NCBI RefSeq assembly: GCF_900114485.1
Contig: NZ_FOTF01000013.1
Coordinates: 1-64,000, forward strand
DNA length: 64,000 nucleotides
Origin: Loktanella salsilacus
GTDB taxonomy: Bacteria; Pseudomonadota; Alphaproteobacteria; Rhodobacterales; Rhodobacteraceae
Direction of reading: 5' to 3'
The stretch's first letter is position 1, and every line of letters begins with the position of its first letter. This document shows positions 50,717 through 59,714 of this stretch, piece after piece. A program made the position numbers and the translations under genes. The notes below the pieces were generated by a model. It did not search any database. It was not told the DNA's origin and saw nothing but the letters and a program-made list of their open reading frames with translations.

Positions 50717-51960
50717 GGCATGATCAGGATCGCGCGGAAATCGTTGACGTTCGTCAGCGTGGGCCCGGTCACGACCTGATCGCCCATACTGGCGAAAAAG
50801 CGATGCGCATCGTTGCAGCCTAGCGCGTCTTGCGGCGAAACGTTCAGGCCCTTGGCCCGCTTAAGGGTCTGGGGTCCGGCATAGGCCCCCGCGACCTCTG
50901 CTGCGCCATCGACGCCGTCGGTATCGCAGGCGATCAGGTGAATACGCGGGTGGCCTTGCAGGCCGATCGCAGCAGCCAGCGCATATTCCGCGTTCGGCCC
51001 GCCGATGCCATTGCCCTGCCGGGTGACTGTGCATTCGCCCCCAGACAGCAACAGCACGGGGCACGTCAGTGGCGCGCCTGCAATTTGCAACGCCAGCGCA
51101 GCATGGGACTGCGCCAGATCGCGCGCCTCGCCTTCAAGCGCATCGCCGAGCATCCGCACCTCAATCCCCGCCGCCTGCGCCTGCGCTGCGGCAGCCAGAA
51201 GCGAATGGGACGGGGCGGCGACGATCAAGGCAGTGGCGTTTGCAAGACGGGCATCATCCTTGGCGATGGGCGGGGGCGCGGCGGCAATCACAGCACGCAG
51301 ATGGTCCGGCAGCGCCACGCGCCAATGGTCAATCAACGCCAACGCCTCTTTCGCTGTGGCGCGGCTGGCTACGGTGGGGCCAGAGGCGATCTCGCTCAGG
51401 TCGTCGCCGGGCACGTCGGACAGAACCAGCGATAACAGCCGCGCCGGGGCGCAGGCTGCCGCCAGCTTGCCACCCTTCACCGCAGACACCTGCTTGCGCA
51501 CCACATTCATGCCAGAGATTGGCATGCCAGACGCCAGCAGCGCGGCGTTCAGCGCTTGTTTATCCGCCAGCGTCACACCGTCCACCGGCGCGCAAAGCAA
51601 GGACGACCCCCCGCCAGAGATCAGGGCGATCACTTGATCCTCTGGGCCAAGCGTCGCGCAAAGCGCCAGCAGGCGCTGCGCCGCGTCCACGCCCGCTTGG
51701 TCAGGCACGGGATGCGCGGCCTCGGTAATCTCGATCCCGGCGCAGGGGCGGGCATAGCCATAGCGCGTAATGACCAAGCCTTCGCAAGGGCCATAGGCGG
51801 CCTCGACCGCCTCGGCCATGCGGGCGCTGGCCTTGCCTGCACCGATCACAACAAGCCGCCCCGCAGGGCGCGGCGGCAGATGCGGCGGCAGGCACAGCAT
51901 CGGATCAGCGCGGGCGACAGCGGCGTGAAACAGGTCCGTCAAAAACGCCTTCGCGTCCAT
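50713..51960 (-). CDS. Glycerate 2-kinase (MOFRL/GckA type)
   Basis: The 415-residue protein matches the GckA/TtuD family: VIGAGKASARMAEAVEAAYG near the start, SGGGSSLLCAPV in the middle, SDVPGDD, and the C-terminal MOFRL domain (LLLSGGECTVT … GGPNAEYALA … CDTDGVDG). These enzymes phosphorylate D-glycerate to 2-phosphoglycerate; older databases call them hydroxypyruvate reductase. It is the last gene of the seven-gene operon, its start overlapping the isomerase stop (TAATG). It would consume the glycerate released by the adjacent glycosidase. Confidence 0.92.
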   Translation of the reverse strand: MDAKAFLTDLFHAAVARADPMLCLPPHLPPRPAGRLVVIGAGKASARMAEAVEAAYGPCEGLVITRYGYARPCAGIEITEAAHPVPDQAGVDAAQRLLALCATLGPEDQVIALISGGGSSLLCAPVDGVTLADKQALNAALLASGMPISGMNVVRKQVSAVKGGKLAAACAPARLLSLVLSDVPGDDLSEIASGPTVASRATAKEALALIDHWRVALPDHLRAVIAAAPPPIAKDDARLANATALIVAAPSHSLLAAAAQAQAAGIEVRMLGDALEGEARDLAQSHAALALQIAGAPLTCPVLLLSGGECTVTRQGNGIGGPNAEYALAAAIGLQGHPRIHLIACDTDGVDGAAEVAGAYAGPQTLKRAKGLNVSPQDALGCNDAHRFFASMGDQVVTGPTLTNVNDFRAILIMP

Positions 51961-52646
51961 TAGGCCAACCAGTCCCGATAGTCGCTGACCAACAAATGGG
52001 TCGGTGCCTCGTCCTCTTCGATCTGGGCAAAGCGGCCGATGGGCGCTTGAAAGATGTTGTCCGTTTCGTCGTCGTTGACGGTGCTGACCTCTCCGATCAG
52101 GACATCACCGCCCTCGCCCCAGAAGGCGTGCCAATCGCCGGGGCGCAGCGTGACGCTTTCGCCGGGGGCAAGGCGCAGCTTTTCACCGGGCGCAAAGGGG
52201 CGCGCGATGCCGTCGCACATGACGACCCCGCCGCGATCTTCGGCAAAACCGCCTTGGTCGTCAGAGCCGTAAAGCTTTACCACCAGCGCCCCGCCGCCGC
52301 GGTTGATGATATCCTCGGCCTTGATGACATGGGTGTGCATCGGCGACAGCTGATCCTGCCGCGAGATCAGCAGCTTTTCCGCGTAGCACATGCCACCACC
52401 GCGTTGCAGATCAGACAGCAAACCGTTGCGCAGGGTGAACAGGAACAGACCCATGTCGTCGAACTTGTCCCGGCCATAGTCGGTGATGTCCCAGCCGCAG
52501 CGCGCGTTGATGACATGCGCCGCGCCGGGTGCGCGGGCCTTGAACTGATCGGGCGACCAAGACGCAAAGGGCGGCAGGACAAAGCCATAGCTGCGGATCA
52601 TCTCGTCCGCTTCGGCCATGATCTGGTTGATGCGCGACCGCTTCAT
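51960..52646 (-). CDS. D-lyxose/D-mannose isomerase (cupin)
   Basis: The 228-residue cupin matches the D-lyxose isomerase family (YdaE type). Expected metal ligands are visible: His104 and His106 in SPMHTHVIKAED, Glu111, and His173 in PGDWHAFWG. Characterised members interconvert D-mannose and D-fructose as well as D-lyxose and D-xylulose. Placed between a glycosylglycerate hydrolase and a glycerate kinase, mannose to fructose is the fitting reaction (inference). Confidence 0.88.
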   Translation of the reverse strand: MKRSRINQIMAEADEMIRSYGFVLPPFASWSPDQFKARAPGAAHVINARCGWDITDYGRDKFDDMGLFLFTLRNGLLSDLQRGGGMCYAEKLLISRQDQLSPMHTHVIKAEDIINRGGGALVVKLYGSDDQGGFAEDRGGVVMCDGIARPFAPGEKLRLAPGESVTLRPGDWHAFWGEGGDVLIGEVSTVNDDETDNIFQAPIGRFAQIEEDEAPTHLLVSDYRDWLA

Positions 52647-52647
52647 C

Positions 52648-53931
52648 TTAGCGTCCTGCCTGTGCCAAAAACTCGATCACCATGGCCGCCGTCCACGTGA
52701 ACCGTCCGCCGCCGCAAGGCGTGCCGTCGGTGGGGTCATAGTATTCGGCAAAGCCGCTTTTCTCGATCAGCGCTATGCTGTCAGCCACGATGCGGGCCGC
52801 GACATCGCCCTGCCCCGCCTGCTGCAAGCCGTCGGCAATCATATAGTTCACGATCAACCAGACCGGACCGCGCCAATAGCGCAGGCTGTCAAACTCTGCC
52901 GCGTCTGGGTCGTGGCTCGGCACAAGGTAGGTCACCTTCTCGCCCAAGATCGTCAGCCGGGTGCCGATGGCCGCAGCGCGGTGCTGCGGGATGGCGGCAA
53001 AGGTCGCCAGCAAACCGCCGATGGACGGGCTTTGGATCAATGTGCCCAGCGTGCGGTCTAGGCACAGGTACTGACCCTGCGCATCGCTCCACAGTGTTTC
53101 CATTGCGGCCAGACCGCGGGCCAGATGCGCCCGCGCTTGCGCTGCAATACCCGGCTGGTCCAGCGTGTCGGCCAGATCGGCCAGATCGGCGCAGGACCGC
53201 AGCAGGATCGCGTTAAACCCCGGATCAACGACCTGAAACGGTGATGCGTCGTGCAATTTGGTGTTGTCCCAGTTCAATCCGCGGAACAGCTGCACAAGAT
53301 AGATGTAGCGTTCGTATTGCGCCTGCGTTGGGCGGTGATCGGGGTTCGCATGCTGGGTATCGCGGCGCACAAAAGGCAACACGCCCGTGGTCGGCACGCG
53401 TTCAAACGCAGCGTCCCAATCGACCGAGTTATCGCGCCCGGATTCCCACGGATGGATGATCGCCACAAGGCCCGTGCCCTGCGGGTCACGGCTGCGAAAG
53501 AACCAATCGTGCCACGCTGCGATCTTGGGCAGCAAGGCACCCGCGCGCGCCCGCGCCATGTCGCGGTCCTTGGTCATGTCGAAAATGCGGCGCACGGCAA
53601 AGCCTGCGACGGGCGGCTGGGTAATGCCTGACGTTGGCGTCGGGCGGTGCGTTTGCCACACGTCCGGGCCGGGAAAATAGCCGTCGTCGTGCTGGTGGAA
53701 CACGATATGCGGCACCATGCCGTCGTCCCACTGGTGATCAAACAGCGTGTCGATTTCGGTCCAGGCGCGATCCTCATTGATGTGGGCCTGACCGATCGCT
53801 GTCAGGCAGGAATCCCAGTTCCATTGAAAGGGATACAGGCCGTGGGTCGGCACGGTATAGGTGCCGCGATCATTCTCGCGCAGGATCTCGGCGGCGTGGT
53901 CAAAGATAGCGTTTGCCATTGGGATACTCAT
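52648..53931 (-). CDS. GH63-type mannosylglycerate/glucosylglycerate hydrolase
   Basis: The 427-residue protein is an (alpha/alpha)6-barrel glycosidase of the GH63 mannosylglycerate/glucosylglycerate hydrolase group. Landmarks are YPFQWNWDSCLTAIGQ (33-48), DGMVPHIVFH (70-79), HPWESGRDNSVDWD (160-173) with likely general acid Asp167, LRYWRGPVWLIVNYMI (350-365) and FAEYYDP (394-400) with likely general base Glu396. It has no signal peptide, so it acts in the cytoplasm after uptake. Trehalase (GH37) is an alternative fold relative, but the neighbouring glycerate kinase and mannose isomerase favour mannosylglycerate. Confidence 0.82.
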   Translation of the reverse strand: MSIPMANAIFDHAAEILRENDRGTYTVPTHGLYPFQWNWDSCLTAIGQAHINEDRAWTEIDTLFDHQWDDGMVPHIVFHQHDDGYFPGPDVWQTHRPTPTSGITQPPVAGFAVRRIFDMTKDRDMARARAGALLPKIAAWHDWFFRSRDPQGTGLVAIIHPWESGRDNSVDWDAAFERVPTTGVLPFVRRDTQHANPDHRPTQAQYERYIYLVQLFRGLNWDNTKLHDASPFQVVDPGFNAILLRSCADLADLADTLDQPGIAAQARAHLARGLAAMETLWSDAQGQYLCLDRTLGTLIQSPSIGGLLATFAAIPQHRAAAIGTRLTILGEKVTYLVPSHDPDAAEFDSLRYWRGPVWLIVNYMIADGLQQAGQGDVAARIVADSIALIEKSGFAEYYDPTDGTPCGGGRFTWTAAMVIEFLAQAGR

Positions 53932-53937
53932 TTCAGA

Positions 53938-54978
53938 TCAGGCGACGGCTTGCGTCGTTTCAGGGTCGAACCAGCGGATACGGTCCGGCTGCGGGGCCAG
54001 CGTCAGAATATCGCCGGGGCGCACGGTCAGATCACTGTCCAGCACGGCGCGAAAGGATGCGCCTTCGACATCGCAGGTCACCAGCAGGTGCGCGCCAAGC
54101 GGCTCGACCACGCGGGCGGTGGCTTTCAGGCCTTGGTCTGCGGGGCTCAGGTCCTCTGGCCGGATCGCGAATTCCAGCGGCTTTTGCGTCGCAGGACCGT
54201 TGAAGGTTTGCCCCGCGACGGACCACTGCCCATTGCCATGCGATGTGGCGGGCAAGAAATTCATCGGCGGATTGCCGATAAAGCTGGCGACAAAACGGGC
54301 GGCGGGGTTGCGATACACCTCGATCGGGGATGCCGCCTGCACGATGCGGCCTTGGTGCATAACGCTGATCCGGTCGGCAAGGCTCATCGCCTCGACCTGA
54401 TCATGGGTCACATAGATCGCGGTGGTTTTGCTTTCGGCCAAGACACCCTTCAGCTCTGCACGCATTTCCAGACGCAGCAGCGCGTCTAGGTTCGACAGCG
54501 GCTCGTCCATCAGGATCACATCAGGTTCCATCGCAAGCGCGCGCGCCACGGCAACACGCTGCCGCTGACCACCTGAGAGTTCCCCCGAATACCGCTTGAG
54601 CAGCTGTTCGATATGCATCAGCTCTGCCGTGCGTTCGACCCGCTTGGTGACCAACGCATTGTCCATTTTGGCCATGCGCAGACCAAAGGCGATGTTTTCG
54701 AACACCGTCAGATGCGGAAACACGGCGTAATTTTGAAACACCATCGCGATCCCGCGATCCCGCGGCGCAAGGTGATCGACGCGGCGGTCACCGATCCAGA
54801 CTTCGCCCTCTGACGGGGTCTCTAGTCCTGCGATAATTCGCAGCAAGGTGGTTTTGCCGCAACCGGACGCGCCTAGCAGGACCATAAATTCCTGATCCGC
54901 AACATCAAGGTTGATGGAATGAAGCGCCTGGTAAGCCCCAAACCGCTTGGCAACGTTCTTAATTCTGATCTGAGCCAT
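53938..54978 (-). CDS. Sugar ABC transporter ATPase (MalK/UgpC type)
   Basis: The 346-residue protein has Walker A GASGCGKTT, Q-loop VFQNYAVFPHLTVFENIAFG, signature LSGGQRQRVAVARALAMEPD, Walker B VILMDEPLSNLDA, and a C-terminal TOBE regulatory domain. The start at 54978 (MAQIRIKNVAKRFG, AGGAT upstream) fits the family better than an upstream ATG. It powers the two permeases encoded just upstream. Confidence 0.95.
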   Translation of the reverse strand: MAQIRIKNVAKRFGAYQALHSINLDVADQEFMVLLGASGCGKTTLLRIIAGLETPSEGEVWIGDRRVDHLAPRDRGIAMVFQNYAVFPHLTVFENIAFGLRMAKMDNALVTKRVERTAELMHIEQLLKRYSGELSGGQRQRVAVARALAMEPDVILMDEPLSNLDALLRLEMRAELKGVLAESKTTAIYVTHDQVEAMSLADRISVMHQGRIVQAASPIEVYRNPAARFVASFIGNPPMNFLPATSHGNGQWSVAGQTFNGPATQKPLEFAIRPEDLSPADQGLKATARVVEPLGAHLLVTCDVEGASFRAVLDSDLTVRPGDILTLAPQPDRIRWFDPETTQAVA

Positions 54979-55001
54979 GAAGGTGATCCTTTCAGGTGGG
55001 G

Positions 55002-55841
55002 TTAGCGGTTTGCGATGCCCCACATTGCGAACAGGTATTTCCGGACCGCAAAGATGAATACGAGGGCGGGGACGACAAGGATGAACCCCCCGGCGAATTT
55101 AAGGTGCAGCGGCGAGGTGCCGAGCGATTGAAGCAAGAAGGCAGGCAAGGTCCGGTTCTGGATCGTCAGCACGGCGGCTGCGAAAACCTCGTTCCACGAA
55201 ATCACGAAGGCAAAGATTGCGGATGCGGCGATGCCCGGTGCGATCAGTGGCAGCACGACCTTGGTAAAGGCGGTGAACCGCGTGCAGCCCAGCGTCCATG
55301 CCGCCTCTTCCAGCTCTATCGGGATGCCCGAAAACAGCGAGAAGGTGATCAGCACAGCAAAGGGAATTGCCAGCGTCGTGTGAACCAGCGCCAAGCCCAG
55401 CAAGGTGTCGTCCAATCCGGTGCGGATGAACAAGACGGCCAAAGGCAGGGCCAAGAGCGGCAGGGGAAAGGCGCGGGTCAGCAGGATCAGGACGCGAAAC
55501 AGTTCCTTGCCGCGAAAGTCGAACCGCGACAGCGCGTAGCCAGCTGGTGCGCCAAAGGCGATGGACAGCACCATGGTCAGGCAGGCGACGATGACCGAGT
55601 TTTTCAGCGCGGTCAGCATCCCGGCGAAGTTCGCGAAAAACGTCAGTGACCCCATGTCGAATTCAGGGATGAACGATTTGGGAAAGGCATTGACGGTTTC
55701 CGGCGACGACAGGGTGTTGATCAGCAAAAAGTAGATCGGCACCAGCACCCAGGCGCACAGGAACACAATGGCGGCGCGGAACAAAAAGCGGCCAGATTTA
55801 CGGACGTCCGCATGGGCGACGTCAGGGGTGACAGCGGTCAT
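55002..55841 (-). CDS. Sugar ABC transporter permease (MalG type)
   Basis: The 279-residue protein has six membrane helices and the EAA loop (ELEEAAWTLGCTRFTAFTKV then LPLIAPG) that contacts the ATPase. Its start overlaps the preceding permease stop by four bases. Confidence 0.95.
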   Translation of the reverse strand: MTAVTPDVAHADVRKSGRFLFRAAIVFLCAWVLVPIYFLLINTLSSPETVNAFPKSFIPEFDMGSLTFFANFAGMLTALKNSVIVACLTMVLSIAFGAPAGYALSRFDFRGKELFRVLILLTRAFPLPLLALPLAVLFIRTGLDDTLLGLALVHTTLAIPFAVLITFSLFSGIPIELEEAAWTLGCTRFTAFTKVVLPLIAPGIAASAIFAFVISWNEVFAAAVLTIQNRTLPAFLLQSLGTSPLHLKFAGGFILVVPALVFIFAVRKYLFAMWGIANR

Positions 55842-56683
55842 ATCGTTGCTCCTTTCGGGACGCGCAGCAGACGCAGGATGATCAAGGTGAACCCGATGGA
55901 AATCGCGAGGATGATCAGGGCGATCGCCGCGGCCGCACCGCTGTTCAGCAGGTCAAACTGATAGGCATAGGTTTCGGCCATCAGCACGGGGAACAGTGAT
56001 CCGCCAAGGGCGATGACGACGGCGAAAACCTCGAAGGCAAGGATGACGCGCAGAACAAGGGCGGTTTGCAGTGACGGGCGCAGCATCGGCAGCGTGATCT
56101 TCAGGAACCGCTTCCATGGGGATGCGCCGAACACCTCTGCCGCCTCGTAATACTCCTTTGGGATCAGGCCCATACCCGCAACAAGGATCACCAACATGAT
56201 CGCTGTCGCACGCCAGATTTCGGCCAGCGCGATGGCGATAAAGATGACCCAAGGATGCTCGTAGGTCAGCAGACTGATCGGTTTGTCGATCAGGCCCATG
56301 CCTGACATCATGGAATTCAGGAAACCGGACTGCTCAAAGATCGCAAGCCAGATGATACCGGCGGCTAGGTCGGAAATCCCCAGCGGGATTGTCCAGACAT
56401 ACAGAACCAGATCGCGGCCCTTTTCCATCTTGCTGACCATCGTGGCCATGGCCAGCGACAGGGCAAGCTGGATCGGCACGACGATGGCGGCCAGCAGCAG
56501 CGTGTTTTTGAGCGAGATCGGGAATTTCCAATATCCCACCACCTCGCGGAAGTTCGCCAGCGTGAAACCATCGCCCTGCGTGAACGCAAGCTGCGCGACC
56601 AGCACAAAGGGATAGATAAAGAACACGCACAAAAACAGCGTGACGGGCAGGATTAGCAAATAAGGAAGGGTGCGGGCGTTCAT
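55838..56683 (-). CDS. Sugar ABC transporter permease (MalF type)
   Basis: The 281-residue protein has six membrane helices and the EAA loop (YYEAAEVFGASPWKRFLKIT then LPMLRPSL). The start at 56683 is preceded by AGGAG at seven bases, favoured over an ATG nine codons upstream. It forms the channel with the MalG-type permease. Confidence 0.95.
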   Translation of the reverse strand: MNARTLPYLLILPVTLFLCVFFIYPFVLVAQLAFTQGDGFTLANFREVVGYWKFPISLKNTLLLAAIVVPIQLALSLAMATMVSKMEKGRDLVLYVWTIPLGISDLAAGIIWLAIFEQSGFLNSMMSGMGLIDKPISLLTYEHPWVIFIAIALAEIWRATAIMLVILVAGMGLIPKEYYEAAEVFGASPWKRFLKITLPMLRPSLQTALVLRVILAFEVFAVVIALGGSLFPVLMAETYAYQFDLLNSGAAAAIALIILAISIGFTLIILRLLRVPKGATI

Positions 56684-56726
56684 GGGATCGCTCCTTGCCG
56701 GATGGGTCATCCGTCATTCCGGGGGT

Positions 56727-56750
56727 GTCCGGGCCATTGCTGGCCCGGAC
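56727..56750 (-). terminator. Intra-operon hairpin after the ABC binding-protein gene
   Basis: GTCCGGGCCA and TGGCCCGGAC form a perfect 10-bp stem with loop TTGC, 25 bases after the binding-protein stop and before the first permease. It likely raises binding-protein level relative to permeases. The TRAP operon has the same arrangement. Confidence 0.75.
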
Positions 56751-56775
56751 GGTGGATCGTCAGGGAGGAGGACGA

Positions 56776-58044
56776 TTATTCGACGGGGCACGCGCCTTCG
56801 GACGGCGCATCAGGGGCCCAGCAGACAGCGCCAGTTTCCTGCATGATCGCGTCCAGCACTTTGGCCTGGTCGTCCAGCACAGCGCGGATGTCTTGGCCGC
56901 CCAGAATGATCCGCTCGAAGCTGTCGACATAGACGCGGTTAAAATCGCCGCCCTTGTCGCCCAGACCTGCGGGCAGCAGACCGGGGTTTGCGTCGGCAGC
57001 GCCGCTCATCTTGGCAATCGCGTCGCCAGCCGCGCGCACGGATGGTGGTAGATCGTCAGGCAAAGCCACGTCGACCACCGGGAAGAAGTTCGTCGCCCGC
57101 AGCGTTGCGATTTGGGTTTCCGGCTTCATCATATAGGCAACCAGCGCTTCGGCTTCGGCCATGTCAGGTGCGGTCACGGGGATCGCCAGACCTGCGACAA
57201 CAGGCATGAAACCACGCCCGGTTGGGCCTGCAGGTGCCGGGAAGGCGACGAAGTCATCAGGGCGCTCGTTAAACGCACCGGCTAGACGCGATGTGTGGTC
57301 GAAAGCGATCCAGACGTCCTCGGACAGCAATTGTTCCTGCATGAACGAAAAGTTCGTCGAACCGGTGTTCGTGTGGGACCAAAGGGCGCGGAACGCTTCC
57401 CATGCGCCGACGGCGGCGTCGGATTTAAACGTGCGCACCACGCCGTCGGTGTAGGACGGATAAAGGTAGCCTTGGAAGAAACGGTGCTTTAGACCATCTG
57501 GGCCAGCAGGAAAGCCGAACTTCTTGTCGCCTGTCGCCTCTTCCACAGCGGCCGACCATGCGATCAGTTGATCATAGGTCAGCGCGTCGATGTCAGCGCC
57601 TTCGGGCAGAAATTCCAGTGCCTTTTTGTTAGCGGCCATGATGTAGGACGCCTGCATCCACGGCAGATAATGCTGCTGATCCGTGCCCAGCTTGCCCAGT
57701 TCCAGGAACGTCGGGTTCACAGTCACGCCGCCCAGATCAAGGCCGGACAGATCCGCCAGATTGGCCGCATCCATCGCAGCAAAGCCGCCGTGCAGATCGC
57801 CCAGCACACCAATCGTGCCGTCGCCGGCCTGCAATTCAGCGTTCAGACGCGTTAGGAACGGACCGCTATCGTTGGCCTGATAGTCGGCACCTGCGTCAAA
57901 GCCGGACAGGACCTGATCGCGCATCGCCTGCGTTTCCTCGATCGGTTTGGCCTGCGTGGACCAGAACAGCACTTCGGCCTGCGCGGCACCGGTGGTCAGC
58001 GCGACGGCAGCAGTTGCACCCAATAATACGTTTTGCAGATTCAT
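56776..58044 (-). CDS. Sugar ABC transporter substrate-binding protein
   Basis: The 422-residue protein has a signal peptide (about 1-23, ending AQAE) and the fold of family-1 extracellular solute-binding proteins (MalE-like; LPWMQASYIMAANKKALEFL, DVWIAFDHTSRLAGAF). The start at 58044 follows GGGAGAG. It is the first gene of the operon, which continues with permeases, ATPase, hydrolase, isomerase and kinase, so its ligand should be the glycoside cut by the hydrolase. Cysteines near the C-terminus (VCWAPDAPSEGAC) may form a disulfide. Confidence 0.9.
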   Translation of the reverse strand: MNLQNVLLGATAAVALTTGAAQAEVLFWSTQAKPIEETQAMRDQVLSGFDAGADYQANDSGPFLTRLNAELQAGDGTIGVLGDLHGGFAAMDAANLADLSGLDLGGVTVNPTFLELGKLGTDQQHYLPWMQASYIMAANKKALEFLPEGADIDALTYDQLIAWSAAVEEATGDKKFGFPAGPDGLKHRFFQGYLYPSYTDGVVRTFKSDAAVGAWEAFRALWSHTNTGSTNFSFMQEQLLSEDVWIAFDHTSRLAGAFNERPDDFVAFPAPAGPTGRGFMPVVAGLAIPVTAPDMAEAEALVAYMMKPETQIATLRATNFFPVVDVALPDDLPPSVRAAGDAIAKMSGAADANPGLLPAGLGDKGGDFNRVYVDSFERIILGGQDIRAVLDDQAKVLDAIMQETGAVCWAPDAPSEGACPVE

Positions 58045-58185
58045 TTTTCTCTCTCCCTGTTGGTCTTTGGCACCTGCCCAACGGACATGACGCCACCTTT
58101 TGATCCCGAAGGGTCTTTGCCGCAGCTGGTTTCCCGATGGATCCATGGCCCCCTCCTGCCAGAATCACGCCGCTGGAGGCATTAA

Positions 58186-58203
58186 TGGTATAACGATATA
58201 CCA
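58186..58203. promoter_or_regulatory. LacI-type operator in the divergent gap
   Basis: TGGTATA (58186-58192) and TATACCA (58197-58203) are exact inverted repeats around ACGA, the size and CG-containing centre usual for LacI operators. It lies between the binding-protein start and the LacI gene, about 140 bases before the former and 92 before the latter. Confidence 0.65.
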
Positions 58204-58294
58204 GTCGTCAAGTATCATTTCACCGAACTGGACTGTGCAAACTGCCCTCTTTGGCGTATCCCTATGCTTGGAATTGCCAAAATCAGGTTTAACG

Positions 58295-59326
58295 ATGCAC
58301 CCCAGCGACGCCGCATCCACACGGAAAAAGCCGAACCTTCAAACGGTTGCAGAAGCGGCAGGCGTCTCTCTGGCGACGGTCAGTCAGGTGATGCGCAACG
58401 CCGGGCGCATTTCGGAAAAGACCCGCGAAAAGGTGTTGAAAGCAGCCGAGGCGCTGAACTACGTCCCAGACGGGCGTGCCGCCGCCATGCGATCGGGCCA
58501 AAATCACGAGATCGGATTGGTCATCCACCAGATCGCCAACCCCTTTAACGCAGAGGTCATCAGCGGCGTCAGCGACCTGCTGGAAACCGAAGGCTATCTT
58601 GTCTCCGTCCTCGATTCCCGCGATGACCCGGCGAAAGAGGCGCGCAATCTTGAAGCCTTCATTCGCAGTGGCCGCGGCGGTCTGCTGTGGGTCCCTGCCG
58701 TGGGCGCGCGCAATCGGTCGTTTGAATTGCTCAAAACCCACCAGATGCCCACAGTCACCTTTCTGCGCCGCGCGCAGCAGATCACCTGCGATCATGTGGG
58801 CATTGAAAACGCCGCCGCGACGGCGACGGCGACCCGCTATCTGGCCGACCTTGGCCACCGTCATATCGCGTTTTTCGGCGGCACCGGCGCGGGACAGGTC
58901 CACCTGCAACGGATTGAAGGCTACGAAGCCGTCATGGCCGAACGCGGCCTTGGCACCCCGCTTATCTGGCCCTGCGCCGATAACAAATTAGCCGGGCTCG
59001 AGGCGAACTTGGCCCTGCGCAAGGCCCATCCAGAGGTTACAGCGCTGGTCTGCAACGGCGATATGGTCGCCATCGGGGCCTGCCTTGCGCTGCACCGCCT
59101 TGGCCTGACGCCGGGGCGCGACATGTCGATCATAGGCTTCGATGACATTGCCGACGCAGCCGTCGCTACGCCGCCGCTGTCCACGATGGCGGTGTCGCCG
59201 CATCAACTGGGGCGGCGGTTGGCGCAGGTGCTACTGGACCGGATCAAAACACCCGACATGCCCCACGTTACCGTCACCGTGCCCGCCACGCTGATCACGC
59301 GCGGCACGACGGGGGCACCGATTTAG
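58295..59326 (+). CDS. LacI-family transcriptional regulator
   Basis: The 343-residue protein has the LacI helix-turn-helix and hinge (LQTVAEAAGVSLATVSQVMR near 15-34; REKVLKAAEALNYVPDGRAA) and a periplasmic-binding-like effector domain (IGLVIHQIANPFNAEVISGV; MSIIGFDDIADAAVATPPLS). The start at 58295 is the methionine nearest the HTH; longer in-frame starts lack family resemblance. Divergent from the glycosylglycerate operon, it is the likely local repressor. Confidence 0.93.
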   Translation: MHPSDAASTRKKPNLQTVAEAAGVSLATVSQVMRNAGRISEKTREKVLKAAEALNYVPDGRAAAMRSGQNHEIGLVIHQIANPFNAEVISGVSDLLETEGYLVSVLDSRDDPAKEARNLEAFIRSGRGGLLWVPAVGARNRSFELLKTHQMPTVTFLRRAQQITCDHVGIENAAATATATRYLADLGHRHIAFFGGTGAGQVHLQRIEGYEAVMAERGLGTPLIWPCADNKLAGLEANLALRKAHPEVTALVCNGDMVAIGACLALHRLGLTPGRDMSIIGFDDIADAAVATPPLSTMAVSPHQLGRRLAQVLLDRIKTPDMPHVTVTVPATLITRGTTGAPI

Positions 59327-59384
59327 CAGGTCTGTTTCAACGGCCGCGCACATCATTCACAGACCCGGCGCTTGGTTGAAAATA

Positions 59385-59714
59385 TCACCCCGGCAGCAAA
59401 GCACTTTGAACTGCCGCATCCCAGCCAAGATAATACGTATCCTGATCGCGGATCACCGGCCGCGCCATCACCTTGGGCTGGGCCTCGATCTGCGCCTCTG
59501 CCTCTGAATTCTTGAGCCAATCATTCAATCCGCGATAGTCGTTCGATTTGCGATCCACCAGCCGATCGCCGAACTCTGAAATCAGTTCAGCCAGCTCAGC
59601 TTCGCTTAGGGGGTCGGACCGGACATCCCGGAAATCAACGTTCTTGCCCGCGGCCTCTAAATCTTTTCGCGCCCTTTGGCACACAGCGCAGGTGCTTAAC
59701 CCATAGATAATCAT
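59385..59714 (-). CDS. ArsC/Spx-family thioredoxin-fold protein
   Basis: The 109-residue protein starts MIIYGLSTCAVCQRARKDLE, with a CxxC motif, and ends with a conserved RPVIRDQDTYYLGWD segment. ArsC/Spx-family members include arsenate reductases and redox regulators; the second Cys of CAVC is unlike classic plasmid ArsC (CGTS). The arsenate-reductase function is not proven and no ars genes are nearby. AAGGAA precedes the ATG. Confidence 0.82.
   Translation of the reverse strand: MIIYGLSTCAVCQRARKDLEAAGKNVDFRDVRSDPLSEAELAELISEFGDRLVDRKSNDYRGLNDWLKNSEAEAQIEAQPKVMARPVIRDQDTYYLGWDAAVQSALLPG

Noticed and set aside
52648-53931. Trehalase or generic alpha-glucosidase call for the GH gene
   Set aside because: Distant fold similarity exists, but length, the WESGRDNS segment and the glycerate kinase/mannose isomerase context fit a glycosylglycerate hydrolase better.
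53647-54489. 280-codon plus-strand frame across the hydrolase/ATPase junction
   Set aside because: Spans two well-supported reverse-strand genes; high-GC shadow.
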